DNA from: Cyrtodaria siliqua
Lineage: Eukaryota > Mollusca > Bivalvia > Adapedonta > Hiatellidae
Length of the DNA: 64,000 bases
Reading direction: 5' to 3'
Assembly: GCA_037043455.1 (NCBI GenBank)
Contig: JAWPHD010004453.1
Coordinates: 1 to 64,000, forward strand
Below the pieces are notes generated by a model, which was not told the DNA's origin, made no database searches, and worked only from the letters and a program-made list of their open reading frames with translations. How positions within the stretch are numbered: the stretch's first letter is position 1; each line of letters starts with the position of its first letter. The position numbers and the translations under genes were made by a program. Positions 11,047 to 23,312 of the stretch are shown here, one piece after another.

Positions 11047-11363
11047 CACAGGCAGACGGCGCGTACCCTAACCCGCCCACACCCTACCCCCCTCTACTAG
11101 TACTACCCCCTCCCCCTCTACTACCCCCTCCCCCTCTCTACTAACCCCTTCCCACCTGTTTCTCTACTACCCCCCTTAAATATGTTTTCAATAAACTGTT
11201 CTACTTGGTTTTCAATGAAAAAAAAATAAAAAAAATACATACTCTCTATACCATATATGGGGTAGTAGAGAAACAGGTGGGAAGGGGGTAGTAGAGAGGG
11301 GGAGGGGGGTAGTAGAGGGGGGGTAGGGTGTGGGCGGGTTAGGGTACGCGCCGTCTGCCTGTG
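11047..11363. repeat. Large C-rich/G-rich inverted repeat
   Basis: The left arm, 11,047-11,175, is C-rich (CACAGGCAGACGGCGCGTAC then blocks of CTACTACCCCC). Its complement lies at 11,258-11,363, around an AT-rich loop of about 80 bases. The left arm is about 20 bases longer through an extra CTACTAGTACTACCCC-type block. The arms pair for over 100 bp. The G-rich strand holds many G3+ runs. Found only in unit A. Confidence 0.9.
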
Positions 11364-11369
11364 GCTTTG

Positions 11370-12085
11370 TAGACACCGATATACGGCGTCTTCCCCAAGC
11401 AAAAAACGTCACTTTTTTCCCCAAATTAACCATAAAAAATATCCTCTTTCAGAATAATTCCCCACTCAAAATGTTCGTCGTAAAATCATCTATTTATATG
11501 TTTTCTATTACTATGCGGGGTTTACATTTGAAATAACAGAGTGATCCAAATGTATGAATCGCCTCGGTTCTCATCGTAGCATCGCTGTAGTATCGGTCCT
11601 TTGCGACGCTTGCTTGTTTTCAAGACAAACATCTAGAATAGTTCTCCTAAACAAAGTTTGACATTTGTCGAGATTCTGGTATCGTTTCTGATTTGTATTA
11701 ACAATTAATAGTCGAAGATAATCAAGACTAAGCATCGCTGGAGTTCATGCGATAATCGTAGGTAGTCGGCATATCACATCATTTTTCAGGATCATTATTC
11801 CACATGGTGTTTGAGATGTTGGGAATGCGCGATTTTACGACTTTACAACAATCATGATCAATTTACAAATGTATGTTATCAAAAACCGATTGTTTAAAGT
11901 TTCGGACTAAAAAAAATAATTCTACAAGCAGCAAAATGATTACAAATTACTTTAAGAAGACAAAATAATGCAATACCAGATAGCGAAACTGAAAGCAACA
12001 TAAACAAAGTTAAAATTTAAAAAGTTAAGAAATCATAAATTAAAATGAATCAAAATTACAGTTTGTCTCTCTGTTCTTCTCTTCT
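11370..12085. other. No gene seen
   Basis: AT-rich, A-specific; no recognisable repeat head or coding motif. Confidence 0.4.
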
Positions 12086-12260
12086 TTAAAGGGACACATG
12101 GCAACCTTGATTTTTTTGAAAAACTCGCGGCGTCCCGTTAGTTTTTCTAATTAACATGCATTATTTCAATCATTAATAATAATTATAAGAATAGTATAAA
12201 CCAAAATGCTTTTGTATATTACTGACTTTTGATAATACTGCACCAATAATATATTTCAAC

Positions 12261-12620
12261 ATTTGGTAAAATAGCATAGAAAATTGAAAACACAGCATTT
12301 TTATTTAATGATATGCAAGCCGGTTTAAAGTCAAAAGGTTCCTTGATAAATAAGTAGAGACGCTAATATTGAGGTAGCGCCGTGGTGTTATGGTTACATT
12401 GTGGCTTAGTAACCTAGGGATCGTGCGTTCAATCCCAGCCACTTGGTAAAATGGCATAGAAAATTGAAAACACAGCATTTTTATTTAATGATATGCAAGC
12501 CGGTTTAAAGTCAAAATGTTCCTTGATAAATAAGTAGAGACGCTAATATTGAGGTAGCGCCGTGGTGTAATGGTTACATTGCGGCTTAGTAGCCCAGGGA
12601 TCGTGCGTTCAATCCCAGCC
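12261..12620 (+). repeat. 180-bp tandem duplication including a tRNA-like SINE head
   Basis: Units 12,261-12,440 and 12,441-12,620 differ at few positions. Each ends with a tRNA-Gln-like head: box A TGGTGTTATGG or TGGTGTAATGG and box B GCGTTCAATCC. Confidence 0.9.
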
Positions 12621-12765
12621 AGGACCGAATTTGGGTTAATTACCGAAATATTTTAAAAGTATTTCCTACCTTACCAGTCCTTCGGATGAGACTTTAAAAC
12701 CTAGGTCTGCTCGCTAAAATGCTTAGTGCAATAAAGCGAGGATAAATAAACGCTATATACATACA
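12548..12765 (+). mobile_element. tRNA-Gln-like SINE, fuller copy
   Basis: The head GCGCCGTGGTGTAATGGTTA and box B are followed by a body with CCTTACCAGTCCTTCGGATG, GAGACTTTAAAACC and an AT-rich ATACATACAT tail. The body resembles conserved SINE 3-prime domains, but I cannot name the family with certainty. Confidence 0.65.
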
Positions 12766-12814
12766 TATTGATGCTTGACAAAAACATCAAGATTGCCGTG
12801 TGTCCCTTTAAATG

Positions 12815-13930
12815 TTTGTGGAAGTAAATTTATACATAACCTTTTTACTTTTAATTTATTGCGACTATTTTCCCCACAAAAAAGGCTAGGGCCCTTTCCC
12901 AATTTCTGAAAAAGGCCCGGCACTGAATCAGTATGCCAGCCTCCATCAAGGCCATCTATGTCCCAGTACGACCCGAGAAGTACAATCAACTGTCATTATC
13001 ATAATCAAGGACATGTAAACAAATCAAGTTGATATTCAAATAACTATTAGTGTTTTTGTTAGAGCTTATGTATAAACATTCAAAGTAGTTTATCTGCTAT
13101 GGAAGTAGTTCGACATAGATAAACTCATCTGTCTTCATGTGACGATCGTCTGCTGTTTTCATCCCTTATGACAGACCGTCTGCTTTCTGTTATCATTGAT
13201 TTTTGCATGATCATGAGTTGCGTGCGAATTAAAATTAAATGCCTTGTTGTCATTCATATGTAGGCCCAAATAAAAATGAATAACTTAACATTCTCATGTA
13301 AGCACTTTAACCTTCTTTTCAGTAAAAAAATAATAAAATGTATATGACTGCTCTTTTAGGCATTCCTGAAAAGCTACTGTTGCAACTTTTCTTTTAAATG
13401 GAAGATATATACATTTTTTTATTCAAGAAATTGTAATTAATTACTATTTACTAATAGACCGTATTTAAAGGAGCATTTGTTTTCGATAAAATCATGTACA
13501 AGTAGTAAAATGTAACACCTTGCTACCCCTCCCCCTCCCCTCCCGTCCCCCACCCCCACCCCCTTGTTGACTTATATATGTATATGTTCATTCTTTTTAT
13601 TTGTTTCATTGAAATTTGTTGCATTTCTTTACATAATGTAGTTTTAAATTGCATCTATCCCTTTAATTGTTTTGAGCAATGTATCTGATCATGACCTGAT
13701 TAATAACAAATTGTCAGTATCAGTCAAATAGCTGTTATTTTAAAATTACAATAATATCGAACATAAATATATATAATTCAACACCAACATGTTATGTTTA
13801 TACTTTATTCATCAACGTTTCTGCATAGAGCCTTTTTCAATATTAATAAAAACAATACATACCGGACTGAAGTTACATAACGTTGATACGAACTTACACG
13901 ACGTTAAGCGGAATGTTAATTACTTTATTA
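12815..13930. other. Unit sequence without gene; C-rich tract at 13,525-13,563
   Basis: ATCAGTATGCCAGCCTCCAT at about 12,930 rejoins the B/C sequence at 38,162. Beyond about 13.2 kb the region is A-specific and AT-rich, with a run of C4-C5 blocks at 13,525-13,563 (quadruplex potential on the minus strand). Confidence 0.5.
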
Positions 13931-14830
13931 TGCCCCGAAGGGTGGCATATAGTAGTGTCTTTCCGTTCGTCGCGGTTCGTCGCCGTTCGTCTGTACAATC
14001 GTGTCCGCTTCATAACTCTGACAATAATGGACGATTTTCAAATAGACTTCGCACAATTGCTCACCACAACAAGACGACGTGTCGAGCACAAAATCCAGGT
14101 CCGTGGCTCCAAGGTCAAGTCAAACTTAGATGTCAAATGTTGTCCGTTCGTCTGTACAATCGTGTCCGCTTCATAAGTCTGACAATAATGAACGGATTTT
14201 CAAATTACTTCATACAATTGCTCACCACAACAAGACGACGTGTCGCGCACAAAATACAGGTCCGTGGCTCCAAGGTCAAGGTCACAATTAGAGGTCAAAG
14301 GTCAAAACAAAGTGCTTTCGTGTCCGGTTAATATCTCTGACCTTCATGGACAGATTTTCAAATAACTTGGCACAATTTCTCACCACAACTAGACAACATG
14401 TCGCGCACAAAACCCAGGTTCCTGGCTCCAAGGTCAAGGTCACACTTAGAGGTCAAATGTCAAAACAAAGTGCTTTCGTGTCCGGTTAATAACTCTGACA
14501 TTCATAGACAGATTTTCTAATAACTTGGCACAATTGCTCACCATAACTAGACGACGTGTCGTGCACAAACCCAGGTCCGTGTCTCCAAGGTCAAGGTCTC
14601 ATTAGAGGTCAAATGTCAAATTGTGTCCAGTCAGTAACTCTGGCATTCCTGGACGGATATTCACATAACTTGGCACAAGTGCTCAGCACAACCAGACGAC
14701 ATGTCGCGCAAATCGTGTCCGGTCAATAACTCTGGCAATCTTGACGAATTTTCAAATTACTTGGCACAAGTGCTCACCACAATAAGACGATGTGTCGAGC
14801 ACAAATCCAGGTCTCTTTGAAAATTTAAGT
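13931..14830 (+). repeat. About 157-bp tandem repeat rich in AGGTCA words
   Basis: Opens with the small inverted word TATGCC..GGCATA. Six copies follow, marked by ACAA-AGACGACGTGTCG-GCACA near 14,067, 14,226, 14,382, 14,542, 14,687 and 14,778. Most share TCCAAGGTCAAGGTCA, AGAGGTCAAA and CGTGTCCG..AACTCTGAC; the last copies are shortened. Open frames across it only reflect its periodic composition. Confidence 0.85.
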
Positions 14831-14839
14831 TTGATAACT

Positions 14840-16310
14840 ACAAAGCAATAACTTGTAAGTTAACTTTGAGAAATGTCACCTCCAGGTTGCAATAAAATAA
14901 TGAGCAAAAACCTGGAAAATTCCATTTAATACCTACAAATACATGCACAATCAAATGCCATTTTAGGATTTCTCACTTTCAACTTCACTGAAACCGGACA
15001 CACAGCAGTCTTGATTTGTTTTAAAACTGGCGGCGTAACGTTTATAATTGTTTATTTAACTACTTCAAAGCAATGTTTATTCTTGCATATTACATCTGAC
15101 TTAATATTGCACCAGTACTATATAATAGCAAATTTGAAATCTACAGATTTTATTATGTTATTTAATTTGATGCGGGCTGATTTAAGGTTAAACTGATACC
15201 GGATTAATATACCACTAAGCACCAATATTTCAATTCGACATTATTTCGTGACTTGTTTTACCAACAGCATAAAACTCTACAATTAAATTTGTTTTCCGAT
15301 TAATTTACGTGAATGTTTTGTGTATTTTTGCATGTCACCCTCCAAAATACAGTTTTAAGCGGTATTTGGGGTGTCAGGCGGTATTTGGGGTGTCAGGCGA
15401 ACAACAGTTTGGTGCTTAGCAAGCTTTACATAGAGTATGTTGAGGTGTAACTGTATCGCTTAACTGATACATATTTCAACAATTTTTACACTAATTTTCT
15501 ACTATTTTATAACTACTCTTAACAGAGTTTTCAGAGGCAAGCTGAACATTAAATAGCATGTGTTTATCTGCCTCTTTGTGGTGAGACCTGAGATCCTCCA
15601 GTAGTTGTATTTGCGACTGACAAATCATTTGCTTGCTATCCCTGAAATTCGACAGCGTGAGTGAGAACTTTACCACGATGCAATATTTCTGGCTCAACGT
15701 TGCACCATCTTTCACATAGTCATGGTGTTAATTTGGCCTATTTGACAAATATTCTGGTGTATTTGTCTCACTGTTTCGAAATAAGGGATTGCTAACTCAT
15801 TTAGATAGAGTTGATATAGTGCTTCAAAATCTGGACAGTTATAGCGAATAAATATTGGAAAATATTAACCATGGCCCTTTTTTTCCTTTCTAATTTTAGT
15901 TACAACAATCTCGACCTCAAATGCAATCCCACGGTTTCTTTCCATATCAGTCTTTTCATATAAGTCCGACAGGAGATAACAAAATCCAAAATAATCGTTC
16001 ACACAATGTGTTTTCATCGTTTTGTTATATTTAAGGTATGCTGATTCTGAATCGGATTCACTGGCATCATTGAGGAAATAGAAATATCCAATATGGCTGC
16101 CAAGATAGCTGCCACTGACGTGACATTAAAATAACAATAGTTTTGCTTTTGCATTATCAAGTACAATCATTTTGGCGTCTATGACTGCGTTTTTGGGATC
16201 AATGAATCCATTTCCGATCCCACTTCACTTATAGTTTAAATACAAACGTCCAAGATGGTTGCCGTGACTTTAAAATTACACTATATTGGCTTCTGCATTA
16301 TGTCTATGGC
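14840..16310. other. No gene seen; fragments of MITE and dispersed repeats
   Basis: A MITE-like terminus (CGGACACACAGCAGTCTTGATTT) lies at about 14,995. A 19-bp tandem GCGGTATTTGGGGTGTCAG occurs at about 15,359-15,397. TTAGTTACAACAATCTCGAC at about 15,896 is related to words at 16,465, 23,273 and 23,676. Confidence 0.45.
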
Positions 16311-16311
16311 T

Positions 16312-16313
<2 letters not shown>

Positions 16314-16352
<39 letters not shown>
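16314..16352. repeat. (GT)n microsatellite
   Basis: About 19 GT units, followed by GAGTGAGTGTGGG. Confidence 0.95.
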
Positions 16353-16354
<2 letters not shown>

Positions 16355-16355
<1 letters not shown>

Positions 16356-17760
16356 TGAGTGTGGGTCAAGTTTTCAAGGAATCCATGTTTGACTTAACAC
16401 AGTTTCGTTCTAATTCATCATTCCTTACTAAAGTTACTGAGCAGAAACATTTGTTTTCTATATTTAGTAACAGTGACCCCACTCCCCGCAGTGAATTGAA
16501 ATGCAATCCCAAGCTTTCTTTATGCATAATCGACCTACATAGCAAGTTATTGAGCGGAAACGATGAGTTTGACGCCCACACGGACGCATGCCCGTCACAC
16601 GACACTTGCTTATCTAATGAAGAAATTTCAAAAATCAAATTCAAAATACAAGTGATGATAATAAGGAAGAATAAGAAGAAAAAAAGTGATGAAATTTACA
16701 GTGAAGCAGAGGTAACTGCAAATCATGTGTGATAGTATGCAGAGGTGACAGAGAAGCAGAGGTGACAGTGAAACAGTCATAGTAAGGTAGAAGATTATAG
16801 ACATGAAAGAACAAAGACAATGGTGTCAGAAAGGCAGATGATTACAAAAAAGGATAGATTATAAATACTAACAGTTGCGAAAGTATTTTGGTCAATTAAT
16901 CAGAAATTATTCATCACGTACTTTCTAGAGTAAAGAGAAACGGGCTTGGACCTCCACGAAGCGGTCGTTGAAAGTTTTATCTGCCATTTGGCAATCTACC
17001 TAACCAATATTCTTTACGAATATGTGTGCTGTGTTACAGGTATGCATACGTATATGTATAAATAACATAAAACATTTATCCTGTAACATAAATGTGCATA
17101 ACCTAAATTGATTCAGAAAGTTCTAAAAGTATTATCAAGAAATGTCTAGAGCATACTCATATGTCGTATGTGAACGTGTGTAACACCCCTTGTTATTAAC
17201 CGTTACAGTTTGTGTCGTGTCAGCAAAAACGTTTTATTTACGCATGCAGTCACTTCCGGTTGATTTCCTTGTTATTGTTATATTTGTCTATATCCACTGA
17301 GCAATCCTACTCTCAGATACACCATTACTTTCATGTCGATCATGTGATTCTGTACCTGAGTGAGCACTAAATGCCATTTAAAAACATATCCCAATAATAT
17401 TTGCAAAAGACATGTTTTCACAGACTGACCTTAACATCTTACGTGCAATTAACGTCAATGTCAAATAGGTATATTAATTGAATGTTGTCGGACGGCTCAT
17501 CAACACATTCAATTTTATTTAGAGCCGCTCCAGAGAGAAGGAAAGAATACATGGCAATCTTGGAACCTGACCTACACTTACTAACGAATATATTCCTATG
17601 GTTCGTTAACGTGCTCTGACGATAGACTCCGATCCACGGGCCCACCGGTTTACGTCCACATCTGCCATCGGTGAGAATATCCACTGTGCTATCCACTGGG
17701 CCACGGTTATATTAAGAACCATAGGAATCTATGATTGTAAGAGCAAGACAAATAGTTGTG
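16355..17760 (+). repeat. Older duplicate of 23.9-25.15 kb
   Basis: Shares ordered words with 23.9-25.15 kb: a GGCTTGG-TCCACGA block, GCCATTTGG-AATCTACCTA, TATTCTTTA-GAATATG, TAACATAAAAC, ACTTCCGGTTGAT and ATAGGAATCTATGATTGTAAGAGCA. Divergence is far larger than between A, B and C, so this duplication is older. No gene was recognised. Confidence 0.65.
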
Positions 17761-18009
17761 TGTGTGTGTATATCTCCAAAAAACGTGCTAAATGTTTTCA
17801 ATTTTTTCCTTACCGATAAATACTGATAAAGGTGATCCTTTGGGAGCAACAAACACAAGAGAATAAAGCAGCAGACTCGGTTTTATTGAGTATGTTCATG
17901 AGAAGTAATGAAAGAAGCAACTATACATTTTAAATTTGATTTTATATTTATTAAAATAAGGTATCGATTAATTGCAAGAATTATAAGTAATATTCTTATT
18001 TGTAACCAT

Positions 18010-18072
18010 TGCAGCTGAGTATCTTAAGTAACCAGCTGAGTATCTTTAGTAACCAGCTGAGTATCTTTAGCA
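18010..18072 (+). repeat. 21-bp tandem repeat
   Basis: Three copies of CAGCTGAGTATCTT-AGTAACC. Units B (38,750) and C (54,531) have matching but altered copies. Confidence 0.85.
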
Positions 18073-18073
18073 T

Positions 18074-18900
18074 ATGTCTGGTCTAACGCAGGCTTTTGAT
18101 CGATTTCATCACCTACGACTTCTAAACAGCTTGATATTGATGGGACAAGAGGCAATGCACTTCATTGGACCCAATCCTTTATGTAAAATAGAAGCCCATC
18201 GGCATATTCGATGGTGCGATATCAGACAAAGCACCGGTAGGCGGAGTCCCGCTTTTGCACTGTACTAGATCCACTGCTCTACGTGCTCTTTATGATTGAT
18301 CTGCCAGACTGTGTCAACTCTAACACCAGATTATTTGCAGGAGAGAACATAATATATACAGCTTTCAATACTGCAGAGGACAGTACCAATCTACAGCACG
18401 ACTTGAAGAGGCTAGCCGGATGGAACCATGCATGGAGACATCACATGCTGACAAATGCAGTATCCTTCGAGTCGGCATGCTCTCCAGCCACATTTGATTA
18501 CGGACTCAAGGGCCAAGTACTAGTAACGCTATATTCCTGGACTGGATCTTACCTCTCCTGGAACCACCATATCGACTGAACAGTGAGGATGGCCAACAAC
18601 ATGTTATGCTTGCGAAAAGTAGAGCAGCCGCTAAACAAAAATATCTGCTTACTTTATTATTGTGCATCGATCTGGAGCTTCCACTTCCCATCCGAAGAGT
18701 AAGATAGATATGATGCAGAGACGAGCAACCAGGTTAACCACCAACCGGTATCATAACATCAGCAGTGTTAGAGACATGCTCGGTGACCTATTTTGTGAGA
18801 TACTTAAGACAATGCCGGTTAAGATTTAGTTGACCATGATATACAAAATACTCAGCCACCTAGAAGGCATCCCTGTAGTATATATAATGAGGGTATCAGC
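18074..18900 (+). pseudogene. LINE (CR1/jockey-type) reverse transcriptase, unit A
   Basis: Reverse transcriptase would copy LINE RNA at a nicked target. Visible in order: TQAFDRFHHLRLLNSL (motif A region, AFD), FMIDLPDC..NTRLFAGENII (motif C, where F/YADD has become FAGE at about 18,331-18,342), DLKRLAGWNHAW (palm/thumb), then SWNHHID and a QRRATRLTTNRYHN connection segment. Frameshifts and stops separate the parts, the catalytic aspartates are lost and both ends are missing, so it is dead. Copies B and C lack about 320 bp (18,537-18,855). Confidence 0.85.
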
Positions 18901-18909
18901 ACAGTTTTC

Positions 18910-20040
18910 CCTCGCGAGGCCTCAAAAATGCAAGCATTTAAAATGTGTTAACGATTGCTCTCAATCGAAGTATACCATCGCTAAAAAAACACTGGCAAAA
19001 ACAACTTTCATATTTTGTATATCATGGTCAACTAAAGCTTAGCTGGCATTTCTTTCTATGCTATTGTTTTTTGTATTTATAAAATTATATATACACGAGC
19101 ATCTTTGTGTTTAACTTATATCGCCTATTAAGATGCTTGTTGGTTGGAGAATATTTCATGACGGAGAATTCTTTATTTACACTGTCCCGTTTTATTGGGA
19201 TGACAGTAGGGTAATTGTGCACCCTAGAACCTGGTTCAAACCCCCATCGACAGTGTTGCCACTGCCCGTTCCAAGGCCGTAGCCCTATTGTCTACCCTTT
19301 TTGTGTTTGTGACGTCATATGCCTTTATTCCTTATTAACATTGCCGTTCCTGTTTGTATTTTTACGTGTTTTGGGGTTTACTGTGTTCTGTGAAAGCTGC
19401 ATTTCCTGTTCGACTTTTATACTTATTTTCAGCCTTTTTAAAAAACAATGATATCCTTGCCGTTAAAAGCTTTCAACACATTTCAAATTGCTTGAGCAAA
19501 CCCCGTTCTGGAAAAAACTATGCCGATACCCTCATTATATATATATACTACTCACCAATCGGGTTGATCAATTCAACAAAAATAATATTTTCATTCCCCG
19601 TCTTCTTTCATAAATAATTCATAACTATAATATTGTTAAATCATCAAGCAAAGTCAGACGGAACCGGACAATAGTCTTCATCATCGCTATACATATCATA
19701 TTCTACCGAGGGAATTACTTATACGGTAATGTATTAAACATTGCACATACAATTGTGTTAAAAAAAACGGCTTCCTTATGAATCATTTGCACATGTAAAT
19801 ATTTCAGTGTCTATGTATATAGGCAAATGTTCATTATTTAGGGACCGACCATTTTGATTTCTGTGGGGGGCCTGGGATTTTCCTTTCAGCCGCAACATTT
19901 TTTTTGCATTTCTTTAAAGCTGGGATTTTTATTTCGCCTATTACACAGGCCAACTTGTAAGCCAGTATATTTTTTTTCAGTTTTATTATTCGTAGAATAA
20001 GAAGAGCTGTTGTAGATCTACTCAACTTCTGCGTCGACGT
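18910..20040. other. No gene seen
   Basis: To about 19,198 collinear with 39.3-39.6 kb. The rest is A-specific, with a GTTCCTGTTTGTATTTT stretch recalling the unit start (TTTCCTGTTCGACTTTTA at 19,406). No coding motif. Confidence 0.45.
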
Positions 20041-22998
20041 TGGTTTTCAGTTGTACGTTGGCCAAGTCCATTTATTTCAGCAACCACTGGTCAGTGAAAC
20101 TTGAAATATGTCAGTACCACCAAGGACACTGGTAGACACAAGTTCCATAACTCTGTATTGCATTTAAGCAAAAGCATGCCATTTTCTTACTTTGAACTTC
20201 TGGTTCAAGTTCTTTTTTGACAAGACCATTTATTTTAACAACTGGAAGTCGTACATCAATAAAACTTCAGTAAAGCTTGGAATATCAAGGCAGGGTCTTC
20301 CACAGGCCATTTAAGCGCGTATTCCGTCTATCTTTTAATTCAAAATCTAATTTCCCCCTACTCCTTACTTAACCCCCTATATTTTGATCTCTCTGCACTA
20401 TCCTTTAATAACACCAATAAACCTGCAAAATGCATTATACCTGTCTATAAATAGCTCCTTATAGGCTACACCTCTTAAAAATCCTTTAATTTACAGCTGA
20501 AATATACTTCGAATTGCATCTAAATAAATCATGAAACTATATGTCACACGAAAGATAACTCCCTCACACAAACACCCCATAACATTCAAATTTAAATTCC
20601 CTTATCCCTTCTGTAATTTCTGTGGAAGACCCTGCAAGGGAACTACTAGACACATGTTCCATATTAACTCTGTATTGCATTTAAAGATGAATGGCCACCC
20701 TTTTTGTGGTATTATCAAATAACAAATTTAACTCTTTAACATCATAGGAACATTTCGTGATAGTCCCGGAGAGAAATATATATTTAAAACCACTACTAAG
20801 TGGTATGTAAAAATAAATATTATTTGCATGACGTAGATACTACTTTTACCATTGCGTGACTGCACGGGGAAATGAGGTAAATCTGAACTGTATAGCTGCA
20901 CAACTATTACGAAATAATTGATAAATACATTTACCTGTGGATTAATTTACCTGTTGAAAGTTTTCTACGTCATCAAATACAATCTTATTCTCGCTTTTCA
21001 CAGATATTGTAATGTGTGAATTGTAAATATATATTGTTGTGTATTGATTTCGATCTAAATAAACATAAACATGTTCATGAAACAAAACATGGCAGGAGAA
21101 CTTTAAACAAAGTTATGTTCCTTTTTCGACTTCAAAATTATGGTTAAATTTTTTAGGCAAGTCCTTGTATTTCAATGGGTGATTGTTAATTATTAATACA
21201 ACTTCAGTAAAGCATGGATGCTAGTAGACAGATGTTCCATAAATCTGTATTTTATTTTAGCAAAATTATGGCCCTTTTTTTTTTTTGATAAATATTTTCT
21301 ATATTGTATTTTAGAAAAGATGTAGCCCCTTTTCGACTTAGAATTTATTTTATTTTATAAATGGACGTGCCAACAAGCACGTCCATTTATTTCAATACCC
21401 ACTAGCCATATATCTCTGTCAAAGGAGCTTGACAAGTGTCATCAGAATCACCAAGGACACTAACAGACACACGTTTCATAACTTTTTATTTCATTTTAGC
21501 CAGATGATACTTTTCTTTCAACTTAGAGTTTCAGTTAAAGTTTTTTAAGCAGCTTCATAAATTTCAATGTAACTCAATGCAAACATCAAATAGCAATGGC
21601 AAGCCTGTAAATGTCATTAGCTCCATAAACCCCACACATTCCTCACTCCTACACCACCATCACCATCACCACAGATAAATAGACAGTTGTTCTATTATTT
21701 TTGGTTTCTTTTCAGTTACCATGTCTGCATCCTGTTTTCTTCCAACTCCTCTCCCCCCACCCACCCTTCCCCACCCACAAACACACATACTCTCCACCTC
21801 AGACGCCCCCCAATGAAAATATTGTATTGTATTTTGTTTCCTTCCTATGCAGTAACACTTCACTTCCCCTCTTCAAGTTCATACTACTTCTTGGGTATTG
21901 AAGGTCTTGCTTTGATATTTGTTATATGTGTTTACTGACCACCCCTTCCCCGTACCCCCCACACCCTCAACTCACCCCCACCTAACCTCCACAATTAAGA
22001 CTTGACCTTGTGAATGGACTGGCCCGCCTTGAAAACCAAGAACAACCTGACTTTATAATGATGAAACGTGCTATAAATAGTAAACTTAATTGCTATTCAA
22101 TTAGATTATTGTATTAGTTGGTTTGTATTAAATAAGTATTTTACAGGATTGTTGGATAATCATATTTTATAAGTATATCACAACTTAAGAAAATGCATTT
22201 GATCGAGTTTAGCATACATGTTCAAAGTATTTAGAAAACAAATAGCATAGTCATTCCAAAAGACGTATTTATTTAATATTTATCGATATTCTTAATTTAT
22301 TAACACTTATGTTTTGAAGAAAAAATGTAAGATTTTAAAAAATCGAGTTTTTATATTTTATTTTTGTGTTAACTTTTTTGTTTTATTAAAAGTTAGTTTT
22401 ATTAAAAGTTAATATTATTTAATATTTTATTAACATTTTAGCGACCCGTGATTTTTTTTGACGTCGTCAATTTCAAAGTAAAAGCACGGAAGAGTGCGTC
22501 TACTTATTTATATTTATCATAGTTCTCCTTGTTCAATACTCATAAAATTTCATAATTGTAATTTTGGAATACCAGTGATAATTAATGCTACTGTAGTTTT
22601 GTGTATTTTTGCCGACGATTTTCCTTTAATTTTAGCCATTCCAAAAATGCAGTTATAAAATAATAACTCACATTTTGGACTGCTCCGTAGATGGGTTTCT
22701 CGTCCTATTGGATCATTCACTGCAACGTAACAAGACATGATCTGTTTAAATCATGTGATTTCTTTCTTTCCCCCCCCCCCCCATCCCCCCCTCCCCCCAA
22801 CCCCCAGAAATCAAAATGGTCGGTACCTTAGTCGTACCGACAGATGGATTGTGCCTCAGTACTGGAAGTGAATCGTTATTTAGTCATACCGACAGATGGA
22901 TTGTCCTGGAAGTGAAGAAAAAGGTGTGTGTACGCATTTGCAGAATAACTTTGGCACTGATATAAACAAAACGTAAAAAAGTGTACGGCAGCATAACG
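19199..22998. other. 3.8-kb segment present in A but not in B or C
   Basis: A reads CCGTTTTAT then 3.8 kb, rejoining at GCATAACGTAATAACAAGG. B (39,609) and C (55,386) read CCGTTTTATAACTTAATAACAAGG. One or two bases of microhomology at the join suit a deletion in the B/C ancestor, but an insertion in A is not excluded. Confidence 0.7.
20045..21560 (+). repeat. Mixed dispersed repeats
   Basis: Recurrent words GTCCATTTATTTCA-CAACCACT, GTCAGTACCACCAAGGACACT and AGTTCCATAACTCTGTATT appear at about 20,070-20,170, 21,170-21,260 and 21,380-21,490. Between them lies the second copy of the 4,135-4,560 repeat (20,686-21,110). No coding function. Confidence 0.55.
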
Positions 22999-23135
22999 TA
23001 ATAACAAGGAAGAATACGTAGGTGATAGTACGAAAGGAGTCAAATGCGCGTTAGGTAGAAGAATACAGATGTAATGGTAAAGCAGTGATAATAAGGAATA
23101 AGAATATAAAGAAACAAGAAACGTGGAAATTCCAC
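21565..23135. other. No gene seen; C-rich tracts
   Basis: Pyrimidine-rich stretches at 21,745-21,790 and 21,938-21,990 and a poly-C block at 22,770-22,806. A repeated CATACCGACAGATGGATTGT word occurs around 22,835 and 22,887. Confidence 0.5.
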
Positions 23136-23312
23136 GAAAGACAGGTTTTCCATAAGCTACCCACAACGTTCCGTTCCAATATATATTTCCGTTATAGCTA
23201 TATACTCACCAAGTTTCGCTTCAATATCTCACTCCTCACTCAAGAAATTGCGTTGAGAATCTTTATTTTATTTTTAGTAACAGCAACCTTGACCTTGATC
23301 AAATGACCTCAA

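Larger units (their letters stand above)
12086..12811. mobile_element. TTAA-flanked MITE with tandem tRNA-SINE heads inside
   Basis: TTAA at 12,086-12,089 and 12,808-12,811 bound inverted termini AGGGACACATGGCAACCTTG and (from the right, complemented) AGGGACACACGGCAATCTTG. No transposase is inside, so it is a non-autonomous DNA element. TTAA targets are typical of piggyBac-like families, but the termini are not diagnostic. The interior holds the tRNA-derived repeats annotated separately. Related termini occur near 14,990, 28,480, 28,985, 60,880 and 61,345. Confidence 0.75.

Noticed and set aside
11060..11075. CCCTAACCC as an interstitial telomere repeat
   Set aside because: Only about one and a half units, explained by the C-rich arm composition.
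11121..11536. Proline-rich frames on both strands
   Set aside because: Shadow of the C-rich/G-rich inverted repeat.
13789..14331. 180-codon frame
   Set aside because: Crosses the 157-bp AGGTCA-rich repeat; its length follows from the repeat, and no domain is seen.
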